Positions 5,125 through 5,667 of a stretch of 5,667 nt of DNA are shown here, in pieces; the stretch's first letter is position 1, and each line of letters starts with the position of its first letter. Below the pieces are notes generated by a model. The model made no database searches. It was not told where the DNA came from and saw nothing but the letters and a program-made list of their open reading frames with translations. The DNA comes from Bdellovibrionales bacterium (GTDB lineage: Bacteria; Bdellovibrionota_G; JALEGL01; JAGRAY01): positions 1-5,667 of the forward strand of contig JAGRAY010000120.1 of NCBI GenBank assembly GCA_020434375.1, read 5' to 3'. The position numbers were made by a program, and so were the translations under genes.

Positions 5125-5667
5125 TTTTCGTTTTTCGAGCCATTTTCTCAATAATTGTGGGCTCTTAAAAACATGCCCTTTGAAACCAAGAGATTCAGCG
5201 GCTTGAACATTCACTTCTAGGTCGTCAATAAAATGGCATGAGGAAGCTTTAAGTTGATAGCGATCTAAGAATATTTGGAATATTTTGGGGTCCGGTTTTA
5301 CCACGCCTTCCCTCCCTGAAACCACCACGCCTTTAAACTCATTGAAAAATGGGAAAAGCTCGCATCCTCTGTCAAACTTTTCATGTGACCAGTTGGTTAT
5401 GGCAAATACATCGACGTTTTTTTCTTTGAGTTGCTTAAGAATAGTAACCGTCCCATCGATTACGCCCGAAAACATTTTTTCCCAACCAGCATCATACATT
5501 TCGATGTAAGGTGCCCATTTAGGATACTGGGTTTTCAATTCATTTGCGCCTTCTTTAAAAGAAACACCACTGTCCATTTTGAGAATCCATTCTTTAGAGC
5601 ACACATGTTCCAAAAACCACTCCATATCGGTGTCATTGGAAAAAACATTGCTATAAAAATTTCGAGG
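5113..5667 (-). CDS. HAD-superfamily hydrolase, N-terminus beyond window edge
   Basis: The frame is open to the right edge (5667), giving 184 residues. The internal ATG at 5623-5625 is not the real start, because the family-typical segment PRNFYSNVFSN precedes it. Visible HAD motifs, numbered from the edge, are motif II T91-N92-W93 (AITNW), motif III K124-P125 in VKPDPKIF, and motif IV FIDDLEVNVQAAESLG with D148-D149, which helps bind magnesium. The DxD nucleophile of motif I is missing only because it lies off the window. The helical cap region with MEWFLEHVCSKEW resembles the haloacid dehalogenase/YihX-like class. These are mostly small-molecule phosphatases or dehalogenases in the cytoplasm; the substrate here is unknown. 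The stop is TGA at 5113-5115, and the secreted-protein gene follows after 58 bp on the same strand. Confidence 0.9.
   Translation of the reverse strand, partial: PRNFYSNVFSNDTDMEWFLEHVCSKEWILKMDSGVSFKEGANELKTQYPKWAPYIEMYDAGWEKMFSGVIDGTVTILKQLKEKNVDVFAITNWSHEKFDRGCELFPFFNEFKGVVVSGREGVVKPDPKIFQIFLDRYQLKASSCHFIDDLEVNVQAAESLGFKGHVFKSPQLLRKWLEKRKALI

Noticed and set aside
4576..5509. Plus-strand frames opposite the secreted-protein and HAD genes
   Set aside because: They are Ser/Thr-rich shadow translations of minus-strand genes, without start-site signals.
5623..5625. ATG as the start of the HAD hydrolase
   Set aside because: The frame stays open to the window edge and the preceding residues fit the family; the catalytic DxD motif must lie further upstream.

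Overview
The window is ordinary bacterial chromosome of about 40% G+C, with dense coding on both strands. No rRNA, tRNA, CRISPR array, transposase or phage gene is visible. Proteobacterial-type families (a NhaR-like LysR regulator, a short HPF/RaiA protein, a CsbD-like protein, a GT-C membrane glycosyltransferase) and a secreted protein with a classical signal peptide point to a Gram-negative host. The style of the proteins reminds me of Bdellovibrionota or other former deltaproteobacteria, but that is an impression and not a demonstration.

Left part (1-1000). The 3' end of a NhaR-type LysR regulator runs in from the left edge on the plus strand. It overlaps tail-to-tail by 38 bp with a minus-strand gene for a short HPF/RaiA-type ribosome hibernation factor that has an unusually basic C-terminal tail. 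Upstream of that, on the same strand, lies a small CsbD-like stress protein with a strong Shine-Dalgarno sequence. It is followed by a convincing intrinsic terminator (667-701), so the hibernation-factor gene must have its own promoter in about 584-666. Salt/pH regulator, hibernation factor and CsbD protein together suggest a small stress or stationary-phase neighbourhood (inference).

Middle part (1001-4275). The gap at 1001-1273 carries three inverted repeats within 74 bp. It is followed on the plus strand by a CBS-pair protein with a C-terminal four-cysteine zinc-ribbon-like motif. That gene is joined by an ATGA overlap to a class I SAM-dependent methyltransferase, so the two are probably translationally coupled. 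This sensor-plus-methyltransferase pair is the most interesting unit here. After a 147-bp gap comes a multi-spanning GT-C-type glycosyltransferase-like membrane protein with a soluble C-terminal domain.

Right part (4276-5667). Two minus-strand genes end the window: a secreted protein of unknown function, converging on the glycosyltransferase gene with only 5 bp between stop codons, and upstream of it a HAD-superfamily hydrolase whose 5' end lies beyond the right edge. They are 58 bp apart and may be co-transcribed. I see no clear evidence of a large undescribed system; the findings are modest and local.
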